This document shows, in pieces, positions 1-9,380 of a stretch of 64,000 nt of DNA. Every line of letters begins with the position of its first letter. Position 1 is the first letter of the stretch. The position numbers and the translations under genes are program-made. The notes under the pieces were generated by a model. The model did no database searches. It was not told the DNA's origin and saw nothing but the letters and a program-made list of their open reading frames with translations. Source of the DNA: Tateyamaria sp. syn59 (lineage in GTDB: Bacteria; Pseudomonadota; Alphaproteobacteria; Rhodobacterales; Rhodobacteraceae); NCBI RefSeq assembly GCF_007995245.1, contig NZ_VCBA01000001.1, positions 573,730-637,729 of the forward strand. The letters run 5' to 3'.

Positions 1-387
1 GAGGCGGTGCTGGAGGTGCATACCGACATCGTGACACCCAAGGTCACCGCCCTTCAAGCGTCGCCGGTGGCTGCATTGCATGTCTGGCTGCCCAAGTCGA
101 ACCTGCAAATCCGGCTGACAACGACGGTCGCGATCCTGAGGGGCAGCGCGGTGGAGGAGGCATGGTCCAAGGTACCGCCCGCCTCACGCGTATCATATGG
201 AACGGTGCCTGATCCCGGCATGCCCATCGACGACGTCTATGATTACGAAAAGCCACCCGATCAGACGCGGTTCGCTGTTCTGCGCTGCACGGTCGATCAC
301 ATTGACCTCGTGCATCTTGGCAAACGGCATCGTCGCGCGGCCTATGTGCGCAGTGACGGGTGGGCAGGGACCTGGCTGGCGCCCTAG
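1..387 (+). CDS. Pyridoxamine 5'-phosphate oxidase-like FMN-binding protein (5' truncated)
   Basis: The reading frame is open from base 1, so the true start lies upstream of the window; only about 128 C-terminal residues are seen. The sequence resembles the C-terminal half of small split-barrel flavoproteins of the pyridoxamine 5'-phosphate oxidase superfamily. Typical segments are the HTDIVTPKVTAL stretch, a VALHVW-like strand (here AALHVWLPK), RFAVLR, and an end with HLGKRHRRA followed by W-x-G-T-W-L-A-P. Members bind FMN or related cofactors; the substrate of this one cannot be told, and it need not make pyridoxal phosphate. The stop codon overlaps the end of the convergent secreted-protein gene by 4 bases. 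The family call is fairly secure, the function is not. Confidence 0.75.
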   Translation, partial: EAVLEVHTDIVTPKVTALQASPVAALHVWLPKSNLQIRLTTTVAILRGSAVEEAWSKVPPASRVSYGTVPDPGMPIDDVYDYEKPPDQTRFAVLRCTVDHIDLVHLGKRHRRAAYVRSDGWAGTWLAP

Positions 388-767
388 CTGCCCAAGAGCA
401 ACGTGCGACAGGTCGCGATATGCCGCTGGGCGACCTTCTGCGCGGATCGGGCACGGGCAGGCGTTGTGCCGAAGGTGGCCTGCTGCAACAAGGCGGCGTG
501 CGCCAGTTTCACGTCAATCCTGTGACTGAGGATGCTGCGCCCGTCGTTCGGGGCCATCGTGGCGGAGGTCAGCATGACAAAAGAAGACCTGTCGGCCGCG
601 ATATCCGATGCGCCGGGGTCGTTCATCAACCACGCATGTTCCATTTCAGCAGAGAAGCGGCCCGCGCATTCGGCAAACGTGTAGGCAAGGTCGTCATGCG
701 CCGGTGCTGCGCCTGACATGCCGCATATGACTGCTCCGGCGGCTATCATTGTTTTTAATCCGCTCAT
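384..767 (-). CDS. Small secreted protein of unknown function
   Basis: This 127-residue protein starts with a short basic end and a hydrophobic stretch (about residues 4-23, with an A-P-A-H-like cleavage region), so it is probably exported to the periplasm. The mature part holds two cysteines, C34 near the start of the mature domain and one at CRTLLLGS near the end, which could form a disulfide. I recognise no family. It lies convergent to the flavoprotein gene and divergent from icd, with about 294 bases between its start and that of icd. No good Shine-Dalgarno sequence precedes the ATG; the stretch upstream is A-rich. It could be a lineage-specific envelope protein. Confidence 0.6.
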   Translation of the reverse strand: MSGLKTMIAAGAVICGMSGAAPAHDDLAYTFAECAGRFSAEMEHAWLMNDPGASDIAADRSSFVMLTSATMAPNDGRSILSHRIDVKLAHAALLQQATFGTTPARARSAQKVAQRHIATCRTLLLGS

Positions 768-1061
768 TTTTTAAGCATTGCGGCTGAAATCAAGTACGTC
801 AACTGTGCGGTATAAAAACTTTGAGGGATTTCAACCGCTCCGCGAGCTTTGTGCATCTCGTCTCGTGTCGGTGGTATGTTGAAAGCACACACCGCAGAGC
901 AACGACATTTCATGCGCGCCCAAAACGCAGATCGGATACAATTGTCGCGCCTGCATGACTGGCATTGAGCCTGTGCGCATGACCCGTTATCTGCACGGTA
1001 TACTATGGTGTGCAGAAAGCGCACCGGACGCCCGAACCCGAAACAAGCGAAAGATCGCCCC
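768..1061. other. Divergent intergenic region before icd
   Basis: About 294 bases separate the starts of the secreted-protein gene (minus) and icd (plus). The stretch should hold both promoters. I see no hairpin, repeat or recognisable operator in it. A reading frame for icd extends upstream to 1005 but adds 19 basic residues unlike the family amino terminus. Confidence 0.4.
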
Positions 1062-3287
<2,226 letters not shown>

Positions 3288-3357
3288 TCTGACCCGGTGT
3301 CAGTATTCGGGATGTGAATGCTGCATCTGCGAAACAACTGAAATTGAGACAAAACAC

Positions 3358-3400
3358 CGGCCCATCTTTCGGTTTTCGAAAGGTGGGCCGATTTGTTTTT
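3358..3400 (+). terminator. Rho-independent terminator after icd
   Basis: A 14-bp stem (3358-3371 with 3377-3390, one G-T pair) with a short loop is followed by ATTTGTTTTT. It lies 71 bases after the icd stop codon and before hpsN, so it separates the two transcripts. Confidence 0.85.
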
Positions 3401-3490
3401 GAAACTCGCAAATGGCGTCCGGGATGATCTTGCGTCGCCCCGCACCCTCGCCCTAGCGTGCGCGCAATCAGACATCGTTCAGGGCACGGC

Positions 3491-4798
3491 ATGGCACGCG
3501 AATACCTAAAGAAAGCAACATTGACCGCGACCTCCGGCGCGTCGGACGTCCACGATATCGTCACCGGCATTCTGAGCGACATCGAGGCGCGCGGGGATGA
3601 GGCGGCGCTGGAATACGCGGCCAAATTCGACAAATACGAGGGCAACATCCTGTTGACCCCGGAAGAGATCGAAGCGGCCTGTGCCCTTGTCCCCGACAAG
3701 CTGAAGGCCGACATCCAATTCGCCCACGACAACGTGCGCCGCTTTGCTGAAACGCAAAAGGCCACGGTCGCCGATGTCGAACTTGAGATCGTGCCGGGCC
3801 TGATTGCGGGCCAAAAGGCGATCCCGGTGGACGCGGCGGGCTGCTATGCGCCCGGCGGGCGCTACAGCCACGTGGCCAGCGCCATCATGACTGTCACCAC
3901 GGCCAAAGTCGCAGGCTGCAAGCATATCACCGCATGTTCGCCGCCGCGCCCCGGTGTGGGCATTGCCCCTGCCATCGTCTACGCCGCGCATATCTGCGGT
4001 GCGGACAAGATCATGGCGATGGGCGGCGTGCAGGGTGTGGCCGCGATGACCTTTGGACTGTTCGGCCTGCCCAAGGCGAACATCCTTGTCGGTCCCGGCA
4101 ACCAGTTTGTGGCAGAAGCCAAACGCATCCTCTTTGGCCGCGTCGGTATCGACATGATCGCGGGCCCAACCGACAGCCTGATCCTGGCTGACGGGCAGGC
4201 GGATGCGCATATCGTGGCCACCGACCTGGTCAGCCAGGCCGAACATGGCTACAACTCGCCCGTTTGGCTGGTCACCGACAGCCGGGATCTGGCCGAGACG
4301 GTGATGGAGATGGTGCCCAAACTGATCGAGGATTTGCCGGACGTGAACCGCGAAAACGCCACTGCGGCGTGGCGTGATTATGCGGAGGTGATCTTGTGCG
4401 CCGACCGCGAAGAGATGGCGGCCTGTTCCGATGATTATGCTCCCGAACACCTCACGGTGCAGGCGGAGGATCTGGATTGGTGGCTGGCTCGGCTTACCTG
4501 CTACGGCTCGCTGTTTCTGGGTGAAGAAACGACGGTGTCGTACGGCGACAAAGCCTCGGGCACCAACCACGTTCTGCCAACGTCGGGTGCAGCGAACTAC
4601 ACCGGTGGCCTGTCTGTCCATAAGTACATGAAGATCGTCACCTGGCAGCGCGCAACGCGCGAAGGGTCGAAACCTGTGGCCGAGGCGACCGCGCGCATCT
4701 CGCGTCTCGAAGGGATGGAGGGCCACGCCCGCTCTGCGGATGTGCGGCTGGCCAAGTACTTTCCGGGTGAGAACTTCGACCTCAGCGCCAATGAGTGA
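3491..4798 (+). CDS. hpsN: Sulfopropanediol 3-dehydrogenase, HpsN (histidinol dehydrogenase family)
   Basis: This 435-residue protein belongs to the histidinol dehydrogenase fold. HpsN oxidises (R)-2,3-dihydroxypropane-1-sulfonate to (R)-sulfolactate with NAD+. Family motifs seen are GPGNQFVAEAKR (201-212), the catalytic pair E251-H252 in SQAEHGYNSP, APEHL (317-321), GTNHVLPT (357-364) and H377 in VHKYM. Two things favour HpsN over HisD: the EHG-YNSP context where HisD usually has EHD followed by a different segment, and the neighbours, which are a sulfopyruvate decarboxylase pair and no his genes. The ATG at 3491 gives the usual MAREYLKKA start. It heads a probable operon with the next three genes. 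Automatic annotation often miscalls such proteins as HisD. Confidence 0.85.
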   Translation: MAREYLKKATLTATSGASDVHDIVTGILSDIEARGDEAALEYAAKFDKYEGNILLTPEEIEAACALVPDKLKADIQFAHDNVRRFAETQKATVADVELEIVPGLIAGQKAIPVDAAGCYAPGGRYSHVASAIMTVTTAKVAGCKHITACSPPRPGVGIAPAIVYAAHICGADKIMAMGGVQGVAAMTFGLFGLPKANILVGPGNQFVAEAKRILFGRVGIDMIAGPTDSLILADGQADAHIVATDLVSQAEHGYNSPVWLVTDSRDLAETVMEMVPKLIEDLPDVNRENATAAWRDYAEVILCADREEMAACSDDYAPEHLTVQAEDLDWWLARLTCYGSLFLGEETTVSYGDKASGTNHVLPTSGAANYTGGLSVHKYMKIVTWQRATREGSKPVAEATARISRLEGMEGHARSADVRLAKYFPGENFDLSANE

Positions 4799-4852
4799 TG
4801 CCGTTCCCCACGGTTCCTGTGACTGCTACGATGCAGCCGGGGAGGCTGTGAG

Positions 4853-5827
4853 ATGAAGGCATTGGTCTATGAAGGCGTTGAGACGCTGCGGTTTCGCGAT
4901 GTCGCGGATGCAGTACCTGACGCAGGCCAAGAGTTGGTGCGCATTGCATCGTCGGGCATCTGCGGGTCCGATATGCACGCCTATCTGGGCCATGACGACC
5001 GCCGCCCGGCGCCATTGATCCTGGGCCATGAAGCGGCGGGCACAATTGTTGGCGGACCGCGCGACGGTGAGCGGGTGACCATCAATCCCCTCGTTGGGTG
5101 CGGTGTCTGCCGCTATTGCCGTTCGGGGCGCGAAAACCTGTGTCCCGAGCGCAAGATCATCTCGATGCCGCCGCGAGAAGGCGCCTTTGCCGAACTCGTC
5201 GTCATGCGGCCCAGCAATCTCGTGACAGTGCCCGATCACGTTCCCTTTGACAAAGCGGCTCTGGCAGAGCCTCTGGCTGTCAGCTGGCACTCCATACGAT
5301 TGGGTTTGGCAGCGCTCGATCCCGGTGCGACGCGCTCGGCGCTCGTGCTCGGTGGAGGTGCAATAGGAGTGGCGGCGGCACTCGCGCTCAGAGCACAGGG
5401 TTTGGGGGATGTCACCATTGCCGAACCCAACGAAACACGACGCCAGTTCGTTGAAAATCAGTGCCTTATTCCATCTGTCCCCGCGGGGACAGGCGAATAC
5501 GGCATGGTCGTCGACGCCGTCGGTTACGCCGCCACGCGCGAGATTGCGTCGTCACTGACCGAGCCCGGCGGCGTCATCGTCCACATCGGTCTGGGCGAAG
5601 ATCTTGGCGGCCTCGATATCCGCCGCATGACCTTGCAAGAGATCACGTTCATAGGCACCTACACCTACACACCTCAAGACTTCCGCGACACCTGCGCCGC
5701 CATTTTCGATGGTCGTCTTGGCCCGCTCGACTGGACCGAACAGCGCGGCCTGTCCGATGGCGCCGCCGCCTTTGCCGATTTGCGCGCAGGCCGTGTCGCT
5801 GCCCCGAAAATTATTCTGCACCCCTGA
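4853..5827 (+). CDS. Zinc-dependent alcohol dehydrogenase, probably acting on dihydroxypropanesulfonate (HpsO/HpsP role)
   Basis: A 324-residue medium-chain dehydrogenase. The catalytic-zinc ligands C37 and H59-E60, the four structural-zinc cysteines C83, C86, C89 and C97, and the Rossmann motif GGGAIG (167-172) are all present. E191 at the end of the second strand suggests NAD+ rather than NADP+. Its place between hpsN and comDE suggests a DHPS or sulfolactate dehydrogenase step, such as interconversion of DHPS enantiomers through the 2-oxo compound; that substrate is inferred from context only. It is somewhat shorter than most threonine-dehydrogenase-like enzymes. Between strands of the cofactor domain (about residue 208) it carries a perfect 18-bp palindrome that also occurs elsewhere in the window. 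Confidence 0.8.
   Translation: MKALVYEGVETLRFRDVADAVPDAGQELVRIASSGICGSDMHAYLGHDDRRPAPLILGHEAAGTIVGGPRDGERVTINPLVGCGVCRYCRSGRENLCPERKIISMPPREGAFAELVVMRPSNLVTVPDHVPFDKAALAEPLAVSWHSIRLGLAALDPGATRSALVLGGGAIGVAAALALRAQGLGDVTIAEPNETRRQFVENQCLIPSVPAGTGEYGMVVDAVGYAATREIASSLTEPGGVIVHIGLGEDLGGLDIRRMTLQEITFIGTYTYTPQDFRDTCAAIFDGRLGPLDWTEQRGLSDGAAAFADLRAGRVAAPKIILHP
5475..5492. repeat. Perfect 18-bp palindrome, copy 1 (inside the zinc dehydrogenase gene)
   Basis: CTGTCCCCGCGGGGACAG is its own reverse complement. It is in frame and encodes V-P-A-G-T. The same 18 bp stand at 22789-22806 and the 16-bp core at 62663-62678. Confidence 0.8.
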
Positions 5828-5846
5828 TGCCGGAGATTGCAAACAG

Positions 5847-6353
5847 ATGGACATAGACAAGAAGATCACTGACGACCTGGTGGCGAATGACATTTCATTC
5901 GTAACCACCGTGCCGTGCAAGCAGCTTGCGGGGGTGATTGAGGAAATCGACAACCGCGACGACATTTTCCATATCCCGTCGAACAAGGAAGACGAGGGCA
6001 TGGGCCTTTGCGCCGGCGCATGGATGGGCGGCAAACGGCCCGCCATCATCATGCAGAACACGGCCATAGGCGTGACGATCAACACGCTGGCGACGCTGAT
6101 CCAATACTACCGGATGCCGCTGCCTATGCTCATTTCGTATCGCGGCGAACTGCGTGAACCCGTCGCCTGCCAGGTCGAGATGGCGATCCACACCAAGGCG
6201 CTGCTCGCGCAGATGAACATCCCGACCTACCACTTCCACCAACAGAAGGATGTGGAAGAGCTGGATATGATTCTGAAATACACCTTCATGTGCAACAAAC
6301 CCGTGGCGATCCTGACCGACGCCAACTTCTGGGGAGGCTATGGCGACCAATGA
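5847..6353 (+). CDS. comD: Sulfopyruvate decarboxylase, alpha subunit
   Basis: This 168-residue protein is the amino-terminal (pyrimidine-binding) half of a thiamine-diphosphate decarboxylase. With ComE it turns 3-sulfopyruvate into sulfoacetaldehyde and CO2. Visible family features are FVTTVPCKQLAGVIEEI near the start, the acidic SNKEDEGMGLCAGAWMGG stretch (45-62), which should supply the glutamate contacting the aminopyrimidine ring, and the QNTAIGVTINTL and ISYRGELREP segments. The ATG at 5847 was chosen because the longer frame runs into the preceding gene. The stop codon overlaps the comE start (ATGA), as expected for subunits made in equal amounts. Homologues in archaea act in coenzyme M synthesis; in this setting the role is sulfonate breakdown. 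Confidence 0.88.
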   Translation: MDIDKKITDDLVANDISFVTTVPCKQLAGVIEEIDNRDDIFHIPSNKEDEGMGLCAGAWMGGKRPAIIMQNTAIGVTINTLATLIQYYRMPLPMLISYRGELREPVACQVEMAIHTKALLAQMNIPTYHFHQQKDVEELDMILKYTFMCNKPVAILTDANFWGGYGDQ

Positions 6354-6904
6354 TCCGTTCTGAAATCCTCAAAGAGATTGCGCCCATTCTTCGTGACCAG
6401 CTGGTGGTCTGCAACATCGGCATACCCAGCCAGGAGCTGCATGCCATCGACGATCAACCCACGAATTTCTACATGCTGGGCACCATGGGCCTAGCCTCCT
6501 CGATCGGGCTGGGCCTGGCGCTGGCGCAGGACAAGACTGTCATCTCGATAGATGGCGACGGGTCGGTCCTGACAAACCTTTGCACTCTACCGACCATCGC
6601 CAACAACGTGGCGGACAACTTCATCCTGATGATCATCGACAACGGCTCCTATGGCTCGACCGGCGATCAACCGACATATACCGGTAAGAAAACGTCCCTT
6701 GCGGGCATGGCGCGGGCCGCTGGTTGTGACAATGTTGTCGAGGTGATGGACGTGGATACCGGGCCTGCCTTGGAAAAAGCCATCGCCGAGCGAAAGATGA
6801 CGGTGATGGTTGTAAAGTGCGACAGCGGCAACGCCAAGATGCCGGTGATTACGATGGATCCGGTCGTCATCAAGGATCGGTTTATGAAAGCCGTCAGCGC
6901 CTGA
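6350..6904 (+). CDS. comE: Sulfopyruvate decarboxylase, beta subunit
   Basis: This 184-residue protein is the thiamine-diphosphate-binding half of the enzyme. It contains the cofactor motif beginning GDGSVLTNL (69-77) and closing about 26 residues later at DNGSYGSTGDQP, and the MLGTMGLASSIGLGLA segment common to this domain in thiamine enzymes. It overlaps comD by four bases. The product sulfoacetaldehyde would normally be cleaved by Xsc to acetyl phosphate and sulfite; no xsc, sulfite exporter or DHPS transporter gene lies in this window, so the rest of the pathway must be elsewhere. The operon appears to end here, with a hairpin just downstream. Confidence 0.88.
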   Translation: MIRSEILKEIAPILRDQLVVCNIGIPSQELHAIDDQPTNFYMLGTMGLASSIGLGLALAQDKTVISIDGDGSVLTNLCTLPTIANNVADNFILMIIDNGSYGSTGDQPTYTGKKTSLAGMARAAGCDNVVEVMDVDTGPALEKAIAERKMTVMVVKCDSGNAKMPVITMDPVVIKDRFMKAVSA

Positions 6905-6914
6905 CAGACGTCAT

Positions 6915-6942
6915 GCGGTGCCCGTCTGATTTTGGGCACCGC
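6915..6942 (+). terminator. Hairpin after comE (possible terminator)
   Basis: A perfect 9-bp GC-rich stem (6915-6923 with 6934-6942) begins 10 bases after the comE stop. There is no run of T after it, so it may be a weak terminator or a 3'-end stabiliser. Confidence 0.5.
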
Positions 6943-7000
6943 CATTAACACGGCGTTCATGCGCGGATCTTAAGCTGTCAGCCAATGTTTTGGCACACTG

Positions 7001-8110
7001 GTGGACAGATCACTTTGCGCGTTGCGGTCTCCCAAGAAACAATACACCGGTACGCGGCAGCCTTGGCATAGCGCGGTGGGTATACACGTCTCCTCAACCG
7101 TCGAACGCAAACCACACCGGGTTGTTGTGATCGACGATTCAAAGGTCATGCGGCGGTGGTTGGGCAGCATGATTTCCGGCGATCCGCGCCTTGAGCTTGC
7201 GGGCACCGCCGCATCGGCGGAAGAGGCGCGGCAGGTGATCAAGTCAACCAACCCCGATGTCCTGACACTCGATGTCGAAATGCCGGGGATGGACGGCATT
7301 GAATTTCTGTCGCACCTCATGCGTCTGCGTCCAATGCCGGTTGTGATGTTGAGCAGCCAGATGCGTCACAACACGGAACACGCACGGCGCGCGCGTGCGT
7401 TGGGCGCGGCCGTCTGCCTTGCAAAACCGTCCATTCCCACGCCCGAAGCGCTGGCAAGACTGTGCGACAAGATCGTCGCAGCGGCACGGCAGGATGCGGA
7501 TGCCGATCACGCCAGTTGTGCAACATCGGATAAGGTCATTCTGATCGGGGCATCGACGGGTGGCGTCACGGCTCTCGAGAGCATCCTGCCACTGTTTCCT
7601 GCCAACGGACCGCCCATCGTCATTGCACAGCATATGCCGCATGCGTTTCTTGGTCGGTTCATTGAGCGGCTCGACCGGAACCTGGATCAGAGTGTGGATT
7701 TCGCTGCGGATGGGGAACGCTTGACCGACGGTCAGGTTCGGCTGGCTGCGGCGCGGGACACACAAACAGTTCTGACCTGGCACAGCGATGGCTGGCATGT
7801 TCAAGCCATACGGCGCGGGCGCAGTGACGTGTTTTGTCCATCTGTGGACGTTCTTTTTGGCTCGGCTGCACCGTGGGGCGCGCAGGTCGGCGCCATCATC
7901 CTGACCGGGCTGGGCAATGATGGGGCAAAAGGGATGCTGATGCTGCGCCGCAACGGCGCGAAGACCTTGGGCCAATCGGAGCGTACATGCGCCGTCTATG
8001 GCATGCCCGCAGCAGCACTTGCACTCGACGCCACAGAGGAAGAGCGTGATTTGATGGAATTGCCTTCCAGGATGGCGGACCTGCTGCTGCTCGGAGACAC
8101 CGTCACGTGA
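7001..8110 (+). CDS. cheB: Chemotaxis protein-glutamate methylesterase/glutaminase CheB
   Basis: CheB removes methyl groups from chemoreceptors and is activated by phosphorylation from CheA. From the 7001 GTG the product has 369 residues: a receiver domain (about 38-160) with acidic VVVIDDSK and the phosphorylated aspartate D91 in LTLDVEMPGMDG, then the methylesterase domain (about 178-365) with the catalytic serine S185 in IGASTGG, H211 in IAQHMPH, and the TGLGNDGAKGM segment. The amino terminus is uncertain; a GTG at 7076 would remove about 25 residues that the family does not need. It overlaps cheD. Unlike many che operons, cheB-cheD here are on the strand opposite the rest of the locus and converge on it. 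Confidence 0.92.
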   Translation: MDRSLCALRSPKKQYTGTRQPWHSAVGIHVSSTVERKPHRVVVIDDSKVMRRWLGSMISGDPRLELAGTAASAEEARQVIKSTNPDVLTLDVEMPGMDGIEFLSHLMRLRPMPVVMLSSQMRHNTEHARRARALGAAVCLAKPSIPTPEALARLCDKIVAAARQDADADHASCATSDKVILIGASTGGVTALESILPLFPANGPPIVIAQHMPHAFLGRFIERLDRNLDQSVDFAADGERLTDGQVRLAAARDTQTVLTWHSDGWHVQAIRRGRSDVFCPSVDVLFGSAAPWGAQVGAIILTGLGNDGAKGMLMLRRNGAKTLGQSERTCAVYGMPAAALALDATEEERDLMELPSRMADLLLLGDTVT

Positions 8111-8619
8111 CGCAACAGCACATCCATATCACGCAAGGCGAGCATGCAACGGGCACTGATCCAGATCTGGTGATCTCAACCTTGCTGGGGTCATGCGTGG
8201 CCTGCTGTCTCTGGGATGCTGATGCCGGTGTCGGGGGTATGAATCACATGCTTCTTGCGCACGCGCCGGGCCGCAGTACGCATCACACATTGTCTGGCAT
8301 TAATGCGATGGAATTGCTGATCAATGACCTGGTCAAACTTGGCGCTGCGCGGCGCAACTTGTGTGCCAAGGCGTTTGGTGGCGCGCGCATGATCTCGGGC
8401 CTGTCGGATATCGGAGCGCAAAATGCGCAATTCACACTGCAGTATCTTGAACAGGAGGGGATTCCGGTTGTGACCCATTCGCTTGGCGGACAAATGGCGC
8501 GCAACATTCGGTTTTGGCCAAACACCGGACGCGTCATGCAAAAGTTCACGAATGCCGCTGCGGGCGATCCGGATCTAACGGTTCCGATTTCAACGGGGAA
8601 CGGGCTGGAACTCTTCTGA
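8107..8619 (+). CDS. cheD: Chemoreceptor glutamine deamidase CheD
   Basis: CheD deamidates receptor glutamines and takes part in adaptation. This 170-residue protein shows the active-site cysteine in LGSCVACCLWD (about C30), the histidine in GGMNHMLLAH, and the AKAFGGARM segment near the catalytic threonine position of the family. Translation starts at a GTG that overlaps the end of cheB (GTGA), implying coupling. The carboxy terminus is GNGLELF; the small protein encoded convergently just downstream also ends in ELF. The end of the gene faces that minus-strand gene with only 21 bases between the stops. Confidence 0.93.
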   Translation: MTQQHIHITQGEHATGTDPDLVISTLLGSCVACCLWDADAGVGGMNHMLLAHAPGRSTHHTLSGINAMELLINDLVKLGAARRNLCAKAFGGARMISGLSDIGAQNAQFTLQYLEQEGIPVVTHSLGGQMARNIRFWPNTGRVMQKFTNAAAGDPDLTVPISTGNGLELF

Positions 8620-8622
8620 CAT

Positions 8623-8641
8623 GTCGCGGAGGGACCGCGAC
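8623..8641. terminator. Short hairpin between convergent che transcripts
   Basis: A perfect 7-bp stem (8623-8629 with 8635-8641) with a 5-base loop lies exactly between the cheD stop and the stop of the convergent gene. No clear T-run follows on either strand. Confidence 0.4.
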
Positions 8642-8988
8642 TAGAAAAGCTCGATCGACCCTGCCACCGGGCTGACAGTGGCGCAACTGTCAGATGACAG
8701 GATCGCCCGCGACTCGGCAAGTTTCAATTGTGCATCCTGATGGCGTTCGCCATCGGACACTTCCGCCAGGATCGCTGAGATAATCGACAGGTCGTGCAGT
8801 GACTGACCAATATGGTCCAGTTTTTGCAGCTTCTGTATGTGCGCCTCGGGCAATGCATTGCCATGAAGCGTAGTTAATTCTGACACCAAATGCGTAACGG
8901 TAGATAGATCATCGGTTAACTTCGCCAACACGCCGGACATGCGCGCCATAGCGCGTTTAGCCGCTGCGTCTGGTCCGTTTGAGGTCAC
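8641..8988 (-). CDS. Small che-operon protein with a DxxxQ motif (CheZ/CheT-like candidate)
   Basis: This 115-residue protein is not of a family I can name with certainty. It is largely helical in pattern up to about residue 95, with a long helix around 12-40 and another at 50-78, then a flexible tail. The second helix carries D58-H-I-G-Q62, which matches the DxxxQ signature of CheZ phosphatases (Asp143 and Gln147 in E. coli CheZ) including the Gly before Gln. The gene ends the minus-strand che operon and overlaps the upstream cheY by 4 bases (ATGA), so production with CheY is expected. A signal-terminating phosphatase for CheY is the leading guess. The last residues are SIELF, like the ELF end of CheD. 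Confidence 0.6.
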   Translation of the reverse strand: MTSNGPDAAAKRAMARMSGVLAKLTDDLSTVTHLVSELTTLHGNALPEAHIQKLQKLDHIGQSLHDLSIISAILAEVSDGERHQDAQLKLAESRAILSSDSCATVSPVAGSIELF

Positions 8989-9371
8989 AGCGGGCCAACC
9001 ACGGATTCAATGCACTGACGAAGCTGTGGCGCGTCAAATGGTTTCTTGAGATAGTTGTTCATCCCCAACTTGCGCCCGTGATCAATGATCTGGTGTTCGG
9101 TACGACCCGTGATCAGGATAAATCCGACGCCCTTGGTTCTGGCGCCACTGCGCAGGGTGTGCAGCAGTTTGAGGCCATCCATGTTCGGCATGTTGTAGTC
9201 GGATATGACAAGATGCGCGGGCGTCTTGCTGAGCACGTTGACCGCGTTCACACCGTCCGCTGCGATAAAGATGTGGCGGATACCCAATGCCTCGAGCCCT
9301 TGAACCAGGAGCCCGCGACTCGTCGACATATCATCAACGACCATAATGCGTATTTGGTCTCGCAACGCCAT
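8985..9371 (-). CDS. cheY: Single-domain response regulator, CheY type
   Basis: A 128-residue receiver domain with no output domain. The acidic pair sits in VVDDMSTSRG (13-14), the phosphorylated aspartate is D58 in ISDYNMPNMDG, the switch threonine is T88 and the conserved lysine is in LKKPF (109-110). It should receive phosphate from CheA and either bind the flagellar motor or act as a phosphate sink. It lies between cheR and the DxxxQ gene and overlaps the latter. A second CheY is encoded upstream of cheA; which one drives the motor cannot be told from sequence alone. Confidence 0.9.
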   Translation of the reverse strand: MALRDQIRIMVVDDMSTSRGLLVQGLEALGIRHIFIAADGVNAVNVLSKTPAHLVISDYNMPNMDGLKLLHTLRSGARTKGVGFILITGRTEHQIIDHGRKLGMNNYLKKPFDAPQLRQCIESVVGPL

Positions 9372-9380
9372 GTGCGTCTC

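Noticed and set aside
3491-4798. Call as histidinol dehydrogenase HisD
   Set aside because: The gene is in the HisD fold, but the EHG-YNSP context and comDE neighbours favour HpsN; no his gene is near.
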